Source: Frankiaceae bacterium
GTDB lineage: Bacteria > Actinomycetota > Actinomycetes > JAFAQI01
NCBI GenBank assembly: GCA_030840525.1
Contig: JAVEEI010000146.1
Span: forward strand, 1 to 33,308
Length of the DNA stretch: 33,308 nucleotides
Direction: 5' to 3'
The notes beneath the pieces were generated by a model, which was not told the DNA's origin, searched no databases, and was given only the letters and a program-made list of their open reading frames with translations. The position numbers and the translations under genes were made by a program. Of the stretch, positions 15,250 through 22,975 are shown in pieces (the first letter of the stretch is position 1; every line of letters starts with the position of its first letter).

Positions 15250-15498
15250 ATGTCTGAGCGCAACGCACCGGTCTGGCTGACGGCGCTCCTGGCCCTCGTC
15301 GGCCTCGTCCTCGTCGTCGTCGCGATCGTCTACTTCGTCCAGCCGGCGCACTCGCTGCCGTCGTTCTTCCCCGGCCATGAAGCGCACGCGACGAAGCACC
15401 ACACGAAGCACGGCATCGCCGCGCTGCTCGTCGCGCTTGCGGCGTTCGCGGTCGCCTGGATCACGACCGGCACCAAGAAGGCGACGCCCAGCCCTTAG
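15250..15498 (+). CDS. Small two-helix membrane protein, 82 aa
   Basis: The product has two transmembrane helices (about 7-28 and 52-71) joined by a His-rich loop (HEAHATKHHTKHG), with a short basic C terminus ending KKATPSP. The ATG at 15250 is chosen because GGTGA stands at suitable distance. An in-frame GTG nine bases earlier is possible. Similar short proteins are common in actinobacteria and lack a known role. The His cluster could bind metal, but that is speculation. It is convergent with uppP, 85 bases away. Confidence 0.65.
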   Translation: MSERNAPVWLTALLALVGLVLVVVAIVYFVQPAHSLPSFFPGHEAHATKHHTKHGIAALLVALAAFAVAWITTGTKKATPSP

Positions 15499-15590
15499 GC
15501 GCGAGCGGAGTTGTCAGCACGACACCAGCCTCGAACCTGGCGTGGTGCGGACAACTCGATGGCGACCCGGCGACGCCCAGCCCTTAGGCG
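15480..15590. repeat. 22-bp exact direct repeat at the ends of two convergent genes
   Basis: GGCGACGCCCAGCCCTTAGG (plus two further bases, CG) occurs exactly at 15480-15501 and again at 15569-15590, 89 bases apart. The first copy encodes the last codons and stop of the small membrane protein. The second contains the uppP stop on the other strand. It looks like a short local duplication in the convergent intergenic space. Confidence 0.8.
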
Positions 15591-16531
15591 AAGTGGACGA
15601 CGCTGACGACTCCGGCGACGAGGCAGTACACACCGAACGGCCGCAGGCTGCGGTTCTCGAAGTACCGCGTCAGGAAGCGCACCGCGACGTACGACGCCAG
15701 CCCGGCAAGCACCGCGCCGACGAGTGTCGGCCCGCGGATCCCGGCCGCGGCCGGCTTCGCGAGGTCGGGCAGCTTCAGCACGCCGGCGGCGAGGATGACC
15801 GGCGTCGCGAGCAGGAACGCGAAGTTCGCCGCCGACTCGTGGTCGAGGCCGCGGACGAGTCCGGTCACCATCGTGATGCCCGAGCGGCTGATGCCGGCGA
15901 GCAGCGCGAAGCTCTGTGCGCTACCGACGACGACCGCGTCCCGCCAGCCGACCTTCGCCACCACGACGTCCTGGTGGTGCTCGACCCGCTTCGACCCCGC
16001 GTCGGCCGACCGCGACCGCTCGGCCGCGAGCGCGGCGGCCGGCGGCTCGCTCGCCGTACGCCGGTTACGGATCAGCTGCTCGCCGGCCAGCAGGATCAGA
16101 CCATTGACGGTGAGGAACACCGCGGCCGCGAGCGGCTTCGCGAACAGCACCCGCAGCGAGTGTTCGAGGGTGAGCCCGAGAATCCCGACCGGGATCGTCG
16201 CGACCACGATGAGCCACGCGAGCCGCTCGACCGGCGTCTCGATCGACCGCCGCGCGATGCTCCGCCCGAGCCCTTTCACGATCCGCACCCACGCGCGCAG
16301 GTAGAAGATGACCAGCGCGATCGCGGTGGCGACGTGCGTCGCGACGATGAAAGCGAGGTACGGCGACCCCGCGCTCGCCTTCGTCGACTGCTCGGTCACC
16401 AGGTGTCCCCAGCTGCCGCCGACCCACGCCGGCACCAGGATGGAGTGGCCGAGGCTCGACACCGGGAACAGCTCGGTGACCCCTTGCAGGAGACCGATCG
16501 TGGCCGCCTGCAAGTAGCTGAGATCGGACAC
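15584..16531 (-). CDS. uppP: Undecaprenyl-diphosphatase
   Basis: The 315-aa polytopic membrane enzyme (BacA/UppP family) dephosphorylates undecaprenyl diphosphate to recycle the lipid carrier of peptidoglycan synthesis, and gives bacitracin resistance when abundant. Both family motifs are seen: GVTELFPVSSLGH (Glu20, Ser25-Ser26, His29) and LLAGISRSGITMV with the catalytic Arg. It is about 40 residues longer than usual. The extra piece is a charged cytoplasmic loop near 160-200. The first motif has Leu where SSSGH is commonest, a tolerated variant in actinobacteria. The GTG start follows GAGGGAG. It is divergent from the STAS gene. Confidence 0.93.
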   Translation of the reverse strand: MSDLSYLQAATIGLLQGVTELFPVSSLGHSILVPAWVGGSWGHLVTEQSTKASAGSPYLAFIVATHVATAIALVIFYLRAWVRIVKGLGRSIARRSIETPVERLAWLIVVATIPVGILGLTLEHSLRVLFAKPLAAAVFLTVNGLILLAGEQLIRNRRTASEPPAAALAAERSRSADAGSKRVEHHQDVVVAKVGWRDAVVVGSAQSFALLAGISRSGITMVTGLVRGLDHESAANFAFLLATPVILAAGVLKLPDLAKPAAAGIRGPTLVGAVLAGLASYVAVRFLTRYFENRSLRPFGVYCLVAGVVSVVHFA

Positions 16532-16700
16532 GCGGCTCCCTCGGAGACGACACGGAGACGGAACGGGGTCTCCCGCACGCTATCGAGGCGACCCGCGGCT
16601 CCCGCGCCCCGGGACCGCGGCCGATTTCGCCGACCGCATGACGCGCGTGTGTTCCCGCCGTACGGTGAGGTTCAAGGACTACGGAACGGAGGCGCGCGCG

Positions 16701-17030
16701 GTGCTCGGCGAACTCGAAGTACGGCGCGAGGTGACCGTCCTCGTGCTGCACGGTGAGCTCGACATCGTGACCGTCGCCGACGTCCGCACCCTGCTCGACG
16801 AGGCCGGCGCGACCGGCTGCCGCCGGCTCGTCATCGACCTGAGCGACGTGCCGTTCGTCGACGTCCTCTGCCTCTCGGCGATTCTGGCCGCCGTCGACCG
16901 CGTCCGCGAGCAGGGCGGCGAGGCCGCGGTCGTCGGTGCGAGCAAGCCGGTCCGGCGCATGTGCGCGCTGCTCGGCGCCGACGACGCGCTGGTGCTCCAG
17001 ATTCCCGAGCAGCGGTCGGCAGCGGTCTAG
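16701..17030 (+). CDS. STAS-domain protein (anti-sigma factor antagonist-like)
   Basis: The 109-aa protein is a single STAS domain of the SpoIIAA/RsbV type. VTVLVLHGELDIVTVADVR is the first strand-helix, and VIDLSDVPFVDVLCLSAI is the phosphorylation-site loop. In active antagonists the loop reads Asp-Ser-Ser-Gly. Here it is Asp-Val-Leu-Cys, so the usual phosphorylatable Ser is missing, and it may act constitutively or bind another partner. GTG 16701 is chosen because GGAGG lies eight bases ahead. The ATG at 16638 has no ribosome-binding site. The kinase gene starts 26 bases downstream and is probably co-transcribed. Confidence 0.83.
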   Translation: MLGELEVRREVTVLVLHGELDIVTVADVRTLLDEAGATGCRRLVIDLSDVPFVDVLCLSAILAAVDRVREQGGEAAVVGASKPVRRMCALLGADDALVLQIPEQRSAAV

Positions 17031-17056
17031 CCGGTCCCCTCCCGTCCGGGTCGGGC

Positions 17057-18223
17057 ATGCTGGAAGGCGTGGACGACCAGCCCACCGTCGCATGGCGGCC
17101 CGGTGACGAGCCGGACGAGCGCGTGCTCGACGGCCGCTACGTCCTCGGCGCGCGGCTCGGCGGCGGCGCGGTCGCCGAGGTCTTCCGCGCCGAGGACGAA
17201 CGGCTAGCGCGGCCGGTCGCGGTCAAGATCTTCCGCGGCGACGCCGCCGACGAGCTGCAGCGGCACGAGGCCGAGATGCGCACGTTGGCCAGCCTCGAGC
17301 ACCCCAACCTCGTCAGCGTGTACGACGCCGGCACCACCGAGGACACCGCGCAGCCGTACCTCGTGATGCAGCTCATCGACGGGCACACGCTGGCCGACGA
17401 GCTACGCGAAGGCGCGCTGCCGGCGGAGCGGACGGCCCGGTACGGCGCCGCGCTCGCGGACGCGCTCGCGTACGTGCACGCGCAGGGCTTCGTGCACCGC
17501 GACGTGAAGCCGGCCAACGTGCTGGTCGCCAACGACGGTCGGGTGCACCTCGCCGACTTCGGCATCGCCCGGCTCGTCGACTCGGCGCACACGACCCGCG
17601 CCGGTGAGGTCGTCGGTACGCCGGCGTACTTCGCGCCGGAGCAGGTCGCGGGGGAGCCGGTCGGTGCGGCCGTCGACATCTACAGCCTCGGCATGGTGCT
17701 GCTCGAGTGCCTCACCGGCGAGCGGTCGTTCGAGGGGACGACGATGGAGGTCGCGGTCGCCCGGCTCGCCCGCGACCCCGACGTACCCGAGCACTTGCCG
17801 GCCGGTTGGCGGCGGCTGCTCCGCGCGATGACTGCTCGCGACCCGGCGCACCGGCCGGCGGCGACACAGGTCGCCGAGGCGTTGCGCGCGGTCGCGGCCG
17901 AGGGCGGTGACCAGACCGTCGTACTGACGCCGCCACCGTCGGCGACGACGGTGCTGCCGGCCGCGACGACCGTGATGCCCGCGACGACCGCCGCCGGCGA
18001 GACCGTGATCCGGCGTACGCCCGCCGCGCCGCCGCGGCGGCGGTTCAACCCGGCCGTTCTCGTCGTCGCGTTGCTGGTCGCGGTCGCCGTGGCTATCGCG
18101 ATCGGCGTCGCGGTCGCGCGCAACCAGAACGACACGCCCGCGTCGTACAAGCCCGGTCTGCCGACGCTGCACCAGCCGCTCGAGAAGGACATGCAGGACC
18201 TCGAGAAACTGGTCCGGCGATGA
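17057..18223 (+). CDS. PknB-type transmembrane Ser/Thr protein kinase
   Basis: The 388-aa kinase has all Hanks motifs: Lys57 in VAVKIF, HRDVKPAN with Asp149, DFG at 167-169 and APE at 193-195. The kinase domain (about 27-285) is followed by a Thr-rich juxtamembrane linker, a likely autophosphorylation region. Next come one transmembrane helix (about 332-354) and a short outside tail of about 34 residues (ending DMQDLEKLVRR). No PASTA repeats are present. The start may be ATG 17057 or GTG 17069, the latter with GGAAGG almost touching. The lipoprotein gene overlaps its stop by four bases (ATGA), so the two are translated together and may act as sensor and receptor. Confidence 0.92.
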   Translation: MLEGVDDQPTVAWRPGDEPDERVLDGRYVLGARLGGGAVAEVFRAEDERLARPVAVKIFRGDAADELQRHEAEMRTLASLEHPNLVSVYDAGTTEDTAQPYLVMQLIDGHTLADELREGALPAERTARYGAALADALAYVHAQGFVHRDVKPANVLVANDGRVHLADFGIARLVDSAHTTRAGEVVGTPAYFAPEQVAGEPVGAAVDIYSLGMVLLECLTGERSFEGTTMEVAVARLARDPDVPEHLPAGWRRLLRAMTARDPAHRPAATQVAEALRAVAAEGGDQTVVLTPPPSATTVLPAATTVMPATTAAGETVIRRTPAAPPRRRFNPAVLVVALLVAVAVAIAIGVAVARNQNDTPASYKPGLPTLHQPLEKDMQDLEKLVRR

Positions 18224-18672
18224 AGGCACGCGCTCTCGCCGGAGTGGTGGCTCTGTTCGTCGGCGCCGTCGTGACGGCGGGCTGCGCGAACCGGCCGGGT
18301 GACCTGACGCCGGCGGCCGAGCGACTCCTCGTGCCGAAGGTGCAGCAGATCCGCGTCATCGCCGCGACCGGCAACTACGACCGGCTGGCCCGCGCGGTCG
18401 AGGCGCTGAAAGCGTTGGTGGAGAAGGAAAAATCGCTCGGTCAGGTCAGCGCGCAGCGGGCCGTCGCGATCGAGGACGCGGCCGACGCGTTGCTCAACGA
18501 CGTGCCGCAGCCGGTGACCCCGACGTCCGCGCCGCCGACGACTCCGACGCCGTCGCGGACTCCGACACCGACTCCTACGCCCACGCCGACCCCTACTCCG
18601 ACCCCAACGCCGACTCCGACCCCCAAGCCGACGCAGACCACGCCGACCCCGATCGTCTCGATCAGCGGGTAG
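18220..18672 (+). CDS. Lipoprotein with Thr-Pro repeat tail
   Basis: The 150-aa protein has a lipoprotein signal peptide with lipobox VTAGC (Cys22). A helical domain of about 65 residues (LTPAAERLLVPKVQQIRVIA to AIEDAADALL) follows. The low-complexity C terminus contains eleven consecutive Thr-Pro units (residues 114-135) and would be extended in the cell wall. The ATG lies in the kinase stop (ATGA), so it belongs to the kinase operon. Both this helical domain and the kinase's outside tail are charged helices that could pair, but no family is recognised. The tail may span peptidoglycan or be O-mannosylated. Confidence 0.78.
   Translation: MKARALAGVVALFVGAVVTAGCANRPGDLTPAAERLLVPKVQQIRVIAATGNYDRLARAVEALKALVEKEKSLGQVSAQRAVAIEDAADALLNDVPQPVTPTSAPPTTPTPSRTPTPTPTPTPTPTPTPTPTPTPKPTQTTPTPIVSISG
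18559..18624 (+). repeat. Eleven tandem hexanucleotide Thr-Pro codon pairs
   Basis: Sixty-six bases encode eleven Thr-Pro pairs. Third positions vary freely (ACG, ACC, ACT, ACA; CCG, CCC, CCT, CCA), so the repeat is kept at protein level rather than being a fresh DNA slippage product. Confidence 0.85.
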
Positions 18673-18679
18673 TCGCGCG

Positions 18680-20287
18680 TTACGGGATCAGCTTGCCGGG
18701 GTTGAGCACCCCGCGCGGGTCGACCGCGTTCTTCACCGCACGCAGCATCGCGACGCCGACCGGCCCGCCGAGGTCCCGCTCGACATGGTCGCGGTGCGCC
18801 GTACCGACCGCGTGATGGTGCGTGATCGTGCCGCCGGCCGACACGATCGCGCCGTTCACCGCGTGCTTCGCCTCGGCCCACTGCTCCACGCGCCGGTTCG
18901 GGTCGGCGGCGGCGATGACCGTGAAGTACAGCGAGGCACCGGTCGGGTAGATGTGCGACACATGGCAGCCGACCACCGCACCGTCGCCCAGCGTCATCCG
19001 CAGCGCGACCCGGACCGCGTCGTACACCGCGGGGAGGTTGGTCCACGTCGCCGCGGTCTCGAGCGTCTCCGCGAGCGCGCCCGCGTCGAGCAACGTGTCG
19101 CGCAACATCGGCGCGGCGAACCGGTTGCGAGCCCACGCCTTCCCGGCTCCCGCACCGAGTGGCACCGCGCGGTTCGCGCGCAAAATCTCGGCGACGGACT
19201 CGCGGCGGTGCCGCACGTCGTCGGCGGTCCCGTCGAACCCGACGACGACGAGGCACCCGGTGCGCACTCCACGGGCGCGAAGGTACGCCGCCAGCAGTCG
19301 CTTGGTCAGGCCGCCGGCGGCCGACATCGTCATCGACACGATCGTCTCGTTGGGGTCCGAGAGCCGGACGATGTCGGGGTGCGGCCCGTCCTGCGCCATC
19401 CGCCGGAGCGCGGCGAGGCCGGCGTCCCACGACGGCGCCATCCAGCCTTCGAGCCGTTGCACCGCGGCGGTACGGCGGACGCGGACCGTCACCGCGGTGA
19501 CGACGCCGAGCGTCCCTTCGGAGCCGAGCACCAGCCGGCGCAGGTCCGGTCCGGCCGCGCTGCCGCCGACCGGCTCGAGCACCAGCTCGCCGGTCGGCGT
19601 CGCCATCCGCAGGCCGGCGACGAGTTCGTCGAACCGGCCGACCCCGGTCGACGCCTGGCCGGCCGACCGCGTCACGGCGTACCCGCCGAGGGTGGCCCGC
19701 TCGAAGCTCTGCGGCACGTGGCCGAGGGTGAGGCCGTGCTCGCCGAGCAGCCGCTCGGCGTCCGGGGTCCGGATGCCCGGACCGAACGTCGCGAGCATCG
19801 ACGTCTCGTCGAGCGCGAGGAGCTGGCTCATCCGGGAGAGGTCCAGCGCGACCAGGCCGGCGCAGCGACCGCGCTCGGCATCCAGCCCGCCGACGACGCT
19901 CGTGCCGCCACCCCACGGCACGACCGCGACGAAGTCGTCGCTGCAGATCCGCAGCACCTGCGCGACTTCGGCCGCGTCGCCGGGGAGCACCACGGCGTCC
20001 GGCGCCTGACCGGCGTCACCGGCGCGGCGGCGGACGAGGTCGGCGTACGCCTGCCCGCCCGCGTGCCTCGCCCGGGCCTCGTCGTCGGTCCGGACGCCGT
20101 CCTCCCCGACGACCGCGACCAGCCGGGCGAGCACCGACTTGCGCAGCGTCGTCGACGGCAGCACGGCGGCGTCGATCGACGCCGGTGCCGTCGGCGTCAG
20201 CTCGCCCAGCCGCGACCGGAGCAACTCCTGCGCCGCGGTCGGGAGGTGCGGCTGCGAGTCGCCCCAGGACGTCCAGCTCGGATCCAT
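18680..20287 (-). CDS. FAD-binding oxidase, alkyldihydroxyacetonephosphate synthase-like
   Basis: The 535-aa flavoprotein has a PCMH-type FAD domain (about 90-265, with VVPWGGGTSVVGG) and an FAD-oxidase C-terminal domain. The stretch GHVPQSFERATLGGYAVTRS and the ITHHHAVGTAHR segment are hallmarks of the alkyl-DHAP synthase branch, including the active-site His cluster. N-terminal SWTSWGD is also typical of that branch. That enzyme makes ether bonds in lipids, but for actinobacterial members the substrate is not established. It is divergent from TetR-glpD, with 17 bases between starts. As I recall, a similar flavoprotein, TetR and glpD1 cluster exists in Mycobacterium tuberculosis (Rv2249c-Rv2251). 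A glycerol-phosphate or lipid role is inferred. Confidence 0.85.
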   Translation of the reverse strand: MDPSWTSWGDSQPHLPTAAQELLRSRLGELTPTAPASIDAAVLPSTTLRKSVLARLVAVVGEDGVRTDDEARARHAGGQAYADLVRRRAGDAGQAPDAVVLPGDAAEVAQVLRICSDDFVAVVPWGGGTSVVGGLDAERGRCAGLVALDLSRMSQLLALDETSMLATFGPGIRTPDAERLLGEHGLTLGHVPQSFERATLGGYAVTRSAGQASTGVGRFDELVAGLRMATPTGELVLEPVGGSAAGPDLRRLVLGSEGTLGVVTAVTVRVRRTAAVQRLEGWMAPSWDAGLAALRRMAQDGPHPDIVRLSDPNETIVSMTMSAAGGLTKRLLAAYLRARGVRTGCLVVVGFDGTADDVRHRRESVAEILRANRAVPLGAGAGKAWARNRFAAPMLRDTLLDAGALAETLETAATWTNLPAVYDAVRVALRMTLGDGAVVGCHVSHIYPTGASLYFTVIAAADPNRRVEQWAEAKHAVNGAIVSAGGTITHHHAVGTAHRDHVERDLGGPVGVAMLRAVKNAVDPRGVLNPGKLIP

Positions 20288-20323
20288 GCGCTACAGTGTG
20301 ACATATGACGTCCCAACGTCACA
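20288..20323. promoter_or_regulatory. Divergent promoter and TetR-type operator
   Basis: Only 17 bases separate the flavoprotein ATG and the TetR ATG. TACAGT (20292-20297) lies seven bases before the TetR ATG, consistent with a leaderless transcript. The inverted repeat TGTGAC (20297-20302) and GTCACA (20318-20323) spans the TetR start, with a nested TGACG/CGTCA pair. It is suited to autorepression and control of both genes. Confidence 0.5.
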
Positions 20324-20925
20324 ACCGTGCAGTCGACAACAGCGCAGGCGCCGACGAGGCAGGATCGGCCCGCGACATCCCCGCGCCGATCCTCGACGCG
20401 ACTCGCGCCGCGGTGCTCGCGGTCGGCGTTCGCCGTACGACGCTTACCGACGTCGCCCGCCGCGCCGGGGTCAGCAGGATGACCGTCTACCGTCTCGTCC
20501 CGGACGTCAACACGCTCATCCTCGAAGTGATGACGCGCGATCTCGCCGCGCTGTTCGCCGTCGCCGAAGCGTCCGCGCGCCGGCGCCGGACCGCACGCAG
20601 CCGGCTGGTCGCCATCGTCGTCGAGATCTGCCGGCGGCTGCCGCGCGAGCCGTTGCTGCGGCGCGTCCTCGACGTCGACCCCGAGCTGCTGCTGCCCTAC
20701 CTCACCGACCGTTGGGGCGCGACCCAGCGACTCGCGACCGCCCACGTCCGCGCGGTGCTCGTCGAGGGGCAGGCCGACGGCTCGATCCGCCGCGGCGACG
20801 CGGAGACGATGGCGCGGATGCTCGTCCTGCTGACGACGCCCTACGTCGTGTCGTCGGGATCGATCGCCTCGCTCGACCCGTACGCCGAGCTGGAACGGCT
20901 GGTGGACCGGTGGCTGCGCCCGTGA
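20305..20925 (+). CDS. TetR-family transcriptional regulator
   Basis: The 206-aa protein has an N-terminal helix-turn-helix (about residues 28-75, with TTLTDVARRAGVSRMTVYRL) and an all-helical ligand domain with low conservation. It probably represses itself, the overlapping glpD and the divergent flavoprotein gene through the inverted repeat around its start. The first 22 residues are polar and may be disordered. The effector is unknown. A lipid, acyl-CoA or glycerol phosphate would fit the neighbours. The stop overlaps the glpD start by four bases. Confidence 0.88.
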   Translation: MTSQRHNRAVDNSAGADEAGSARDIPAPILDATRAAVLAVGVRRTTLTDVARRAGVSRMTVYRLVPDVNTLILEVMTRDLAALFAVAEASARRRRTARSRLVAIVVEICRRLPREPLLRRVLDVDPELLLPYLTDRWGATQRLATAHVRAVLVEGQADGSIRRGDAETMARMLVLLTTPYVVSSGSIASLDPYAELERLVDRWLRP

Positions 20926-22406
20926 GCGACCGGCTGACCGCGGAACGGCGCGCGCGCGAGCTCGACGCGCTGCCCGGCGAGGTCGTCGACCTGCTCGTCG
21001 TCGGCGGTGGTGTGACCGGCGCGGGCGTCGCTCTCGACGCCGCAGCGCGCGGACTTTCCGTTGCCTTGGTTGAGAAATCCGACCTCGCGGCCGGCACCAG
21101 CCGCTGGTCGAGCAAGCTCGCGCACGGCGGCCTGCGCTACATCGTCGCCGGCCAGGTCGGCGTCGCCTGGGAGTCCGCCGTCGAGCGCAACCATCTCGTC
21201 CGCACGATCGCGCCACACCTGGTCGCGCCGATGCGGTTCGTCATCCCGGACCTGCCCGGCTACCCGCGCGGCAACCGGGCGCTGGCGCGCACCGGCTTCG
21301 GCATCGCCGACGTACTCCGCGTCGCGTCGAGGACGCCGGCGCAACTGCCGCGGACCCGCTGGGTCGGCTCCGACGAGACGACCCGGCTGGTGCCGTCGCT
21401 GCGCGCCGATGTGCGCGGCTCGTTCGTCACCGTCGACGGCGCGCTCGAAGACGACGCGCGGCTCGTCGTCGCGATCGCGCGTACGGCGGCGTCGTACGGC
21501 GCCCGCATCCTCACCCACTGCCGCGCGCTAGCGGTCGAGCGCGACGGTGCCCGGGTGCGCGACGAGCTGACCGGGGCCGAGACCGACGTCCGCGCGCGGG
21601 CGGTCGTCGTCGCGGCCGGGGTGTGGTGCGGCGGGCTCGTCGACGGCGTCCCGCTGCAGCCGAGCAAGGGGGCGCACGTCCTCATCGACGCCGCGGCGCT
21701 CGGCTCGCCGGTGTCGGCGTTCAACGTGCTGGTGCCGGGCAGCCGCAACCGGTTCGTCTTCGCGGTACCGCGGCCCGACGGCACCGTGCAGGTAGGCCTC
21801 ACCGACGACGCGGTCGACGAGGTCGTCGACGAGCCCGACGTGACGGCAGGCGAGGAGTCGTTCCTGCTCGACACGTTGAGCTCGGCGCTGCGCACCCCGG
21901 TGACGAGTGCGGACGTGGTCGGGCGGTTCGCCGGCTTGCGCCCGCTGCTCGGCCACGCGCACGGGAGCAGCGCCGCGGACCTCTCCCGCCGGCACGCGCT
22001 GCTCGTCCGCGACGGCGTCTGGGTCCTCGTCGGCGGCAAGCTCACGACGTACCGGCGGATGGCACAGGACGCGGTCGACGCGGTGACCGCGTCGCTCGGT
22101 CTCGACCGCACGTGCCCGACGGCCGCGCTGCCGCTCGTGGGCGCGAGCACCGGCGCACCACGGCAGGACCGCAGCGACCGGTTGTCGCGCCGGTTCGGCG
22201 CCGAGGCGGCGGCGGTCGCGGCCGCGGGCGAGCAGGCCCCGCTCGCGCCTGGTGTGCCGGCGCTGCGGTGCGAGGCGCACTGGGCGGTGCGGGCCGAGGG
22301 CGCGGTCACCGCGGACGACGTCGAGCGGCGGCTGCGGCTCGACCTCGTGCCGCGATGGGCTGCGGCCGCCCGGCCCTACCTCGACGAGGTCGTGTCAGCC
22401 GACTGA
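20922..22406 (+). CDS. glpD: Glycerol-3-phosphate dehydrogenase, FAD-dependent
   Basis: The 494-aa protein oxidises sn-glycerol-3-phosphate to dihydroxyacetone phosphate and passes electrons to the quinone pool at the membrane face. The FAD motif VVGGGVTGAG lies near residues 26-35. The family signature GTSRWSSKLAHGGLRYI follows, and GGKLTTYRRMAQDAV comes before the C-terminal domain. The GTG at 20922 overlaps the TetR stop (GTGA). GTG 20910 is a longer option. Its 3' end overlaps the convergent PH-domain gene by 12 bases. The pairing with an alkyl-DHAP-synthase-like enzyme is notable, because DHAP is the precursor of that enzyme's substrate. Confidence 0.93.
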   Translation: MSDRLTAERRARELDALPGEVVDLLVVGGGVTGAGVALDAAARGLSVALVEKSDLAAGTSRWSSKLAHGGLRYIVAGQVGVAWESAVERNHLVRTIAPHLVAPMRFVIPDLPGYPRGNRALARTGFGIADVLRVASRTPAQLPRTRWVGSDETTRLVPSLRADVRGSFVTVDGALEDDARLVVAIARTAASYGARILTHCRALAVERDGARVRDELTGAETDVRARAVVVAAGVWCGGLVDGVPLQPSKGAHVLIDAAALGSPVSAFNVLVPGSRNRFVFAVPRPDGTVQVGLTDDAVDEVVDEPDVTAGEESFLLDTLSSALRTPVTSADVVGRFAGLRPLLGHAHGSSAADLSRRHALLVRDGVWVLVGGKLTTYRRMAQDAVDAVTASLGLDRTCPTAALPLVGASTGAPRQDRSDRLSRRFGAEAAAVAAAGEQAPLAPGVPALRCEAHWAVRAEGAVTADDVERRLRLDLVPRWAAAARPYLDEVVSAD

Positions 22407-22919
22407 GACGCCGTCTTCCGCGGGCTCGCGCTGCGACGGCACCCGCCAGACACCCGACCGGACCCGGATCGCACCGACCGCGCGGTCGACCTCTTCGTCG
22501 TCCGGGCCGGAGAGCATGCCCACCGGGCGCAGGATGCGGCCGTTGCACACGAGGGTGACCGCGCGCGGCGCGACCATCCCCCAGAGCAGGAAGCGCACCG
22601 GGCCGTCCGCGGGCTCGACGCTGACGCTGTGCAGGTCGTCCCACGGGATCTCCGCGTCGTACAGCACGCCGCGGACGCGCACGCCCGCGTCGCCGACGAC
22701 GACCGACGCGGTGAGCAGCCGGTACGACGTCCAGCAGGCGAGCGCGATCGCCGCGGCCGCGGCGGCGCGCAGCGGGACCGGCGGCGTTCCGAGGGTCAGC
22801 AGCCGGACGGAAGCGACGACGAGCAGCCCCGGCAGCACGGCGAGGGCGCGGGGCACGGTCCGGTGCGCGATGGCGATCTCAGGCACGAGCACAGTCTCGG
22901 GCCGCAGCGGCGCCCGCAC
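22395..22919 (-). CDS. PH-domain membrane protein
   Basis: The 174-aa protein has two hydrophobic helices (about 25-42 and 48-68) followed by a bacterial PH-like domain (about 70-150) with the usual GVRVRGVLYDAEIPWDDLHSV pattern. Such proteins are frequent in actinobacteria and lack a defined role, though some affect envelope or division. The C terminus is acidic. The GTG at 22919 is the longest start. A GTG about 27 bases in is possible, as no ribosome-binding site decides. It overlaps glpD tail to tail. Confidence 0.78.
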   Translation of the reverse strand: MRAPLRPETVLVPEIAIAHRTVPRALAVLPGLLVVASVRLLTLGTPPVPLRAAAAAAIALACWTSYRLLTASVVVGDAGVRVRGVLYDAEIPWDDLHSVSVEPADGPVRFLLWGMVAPRAVTLVCNGRILRPVGMLSGPDDEEVDRAVGAIRVRSGVWRVPSQREPAEDGVSVG

Positions 22920-22975
22920 CCGGCGGTTCGGGACAAATCGTCCGAACGGATGACCCCGCCCCTAGACCCCCGCCG

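Noticed and set aside
15033-15263. 76-codon minus-strand frame across the tRNA gene
   Set aside because: It runs through the complete tRNA-Arg, so it cannot be a normal protein gene.
16638-16700. ATG 16638 as start of the STAS gene
   Set aside because: No ribosome-binding site, and the added 21 residues lie outside the domain; GTG 16701 has GGAGG at ideal distance.
15377-16756. 459-codon plus-strand frame across uppP
   Set aside because: Antisense to an undecaprenyl-diphosphatase with both family motifs.
18559-18624. CRISPR or minisatellite array
   Set aside because: The period is six bases without spacers and third codon positions vary; it is a Thr-Pro protein repeat.
18785-20308. Long plus-strand frame opposite the flavoprotein
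   Set aside because: Shadow frame with biased Arg/His composition; the minus-strand protein has full FAD-domain motifs.
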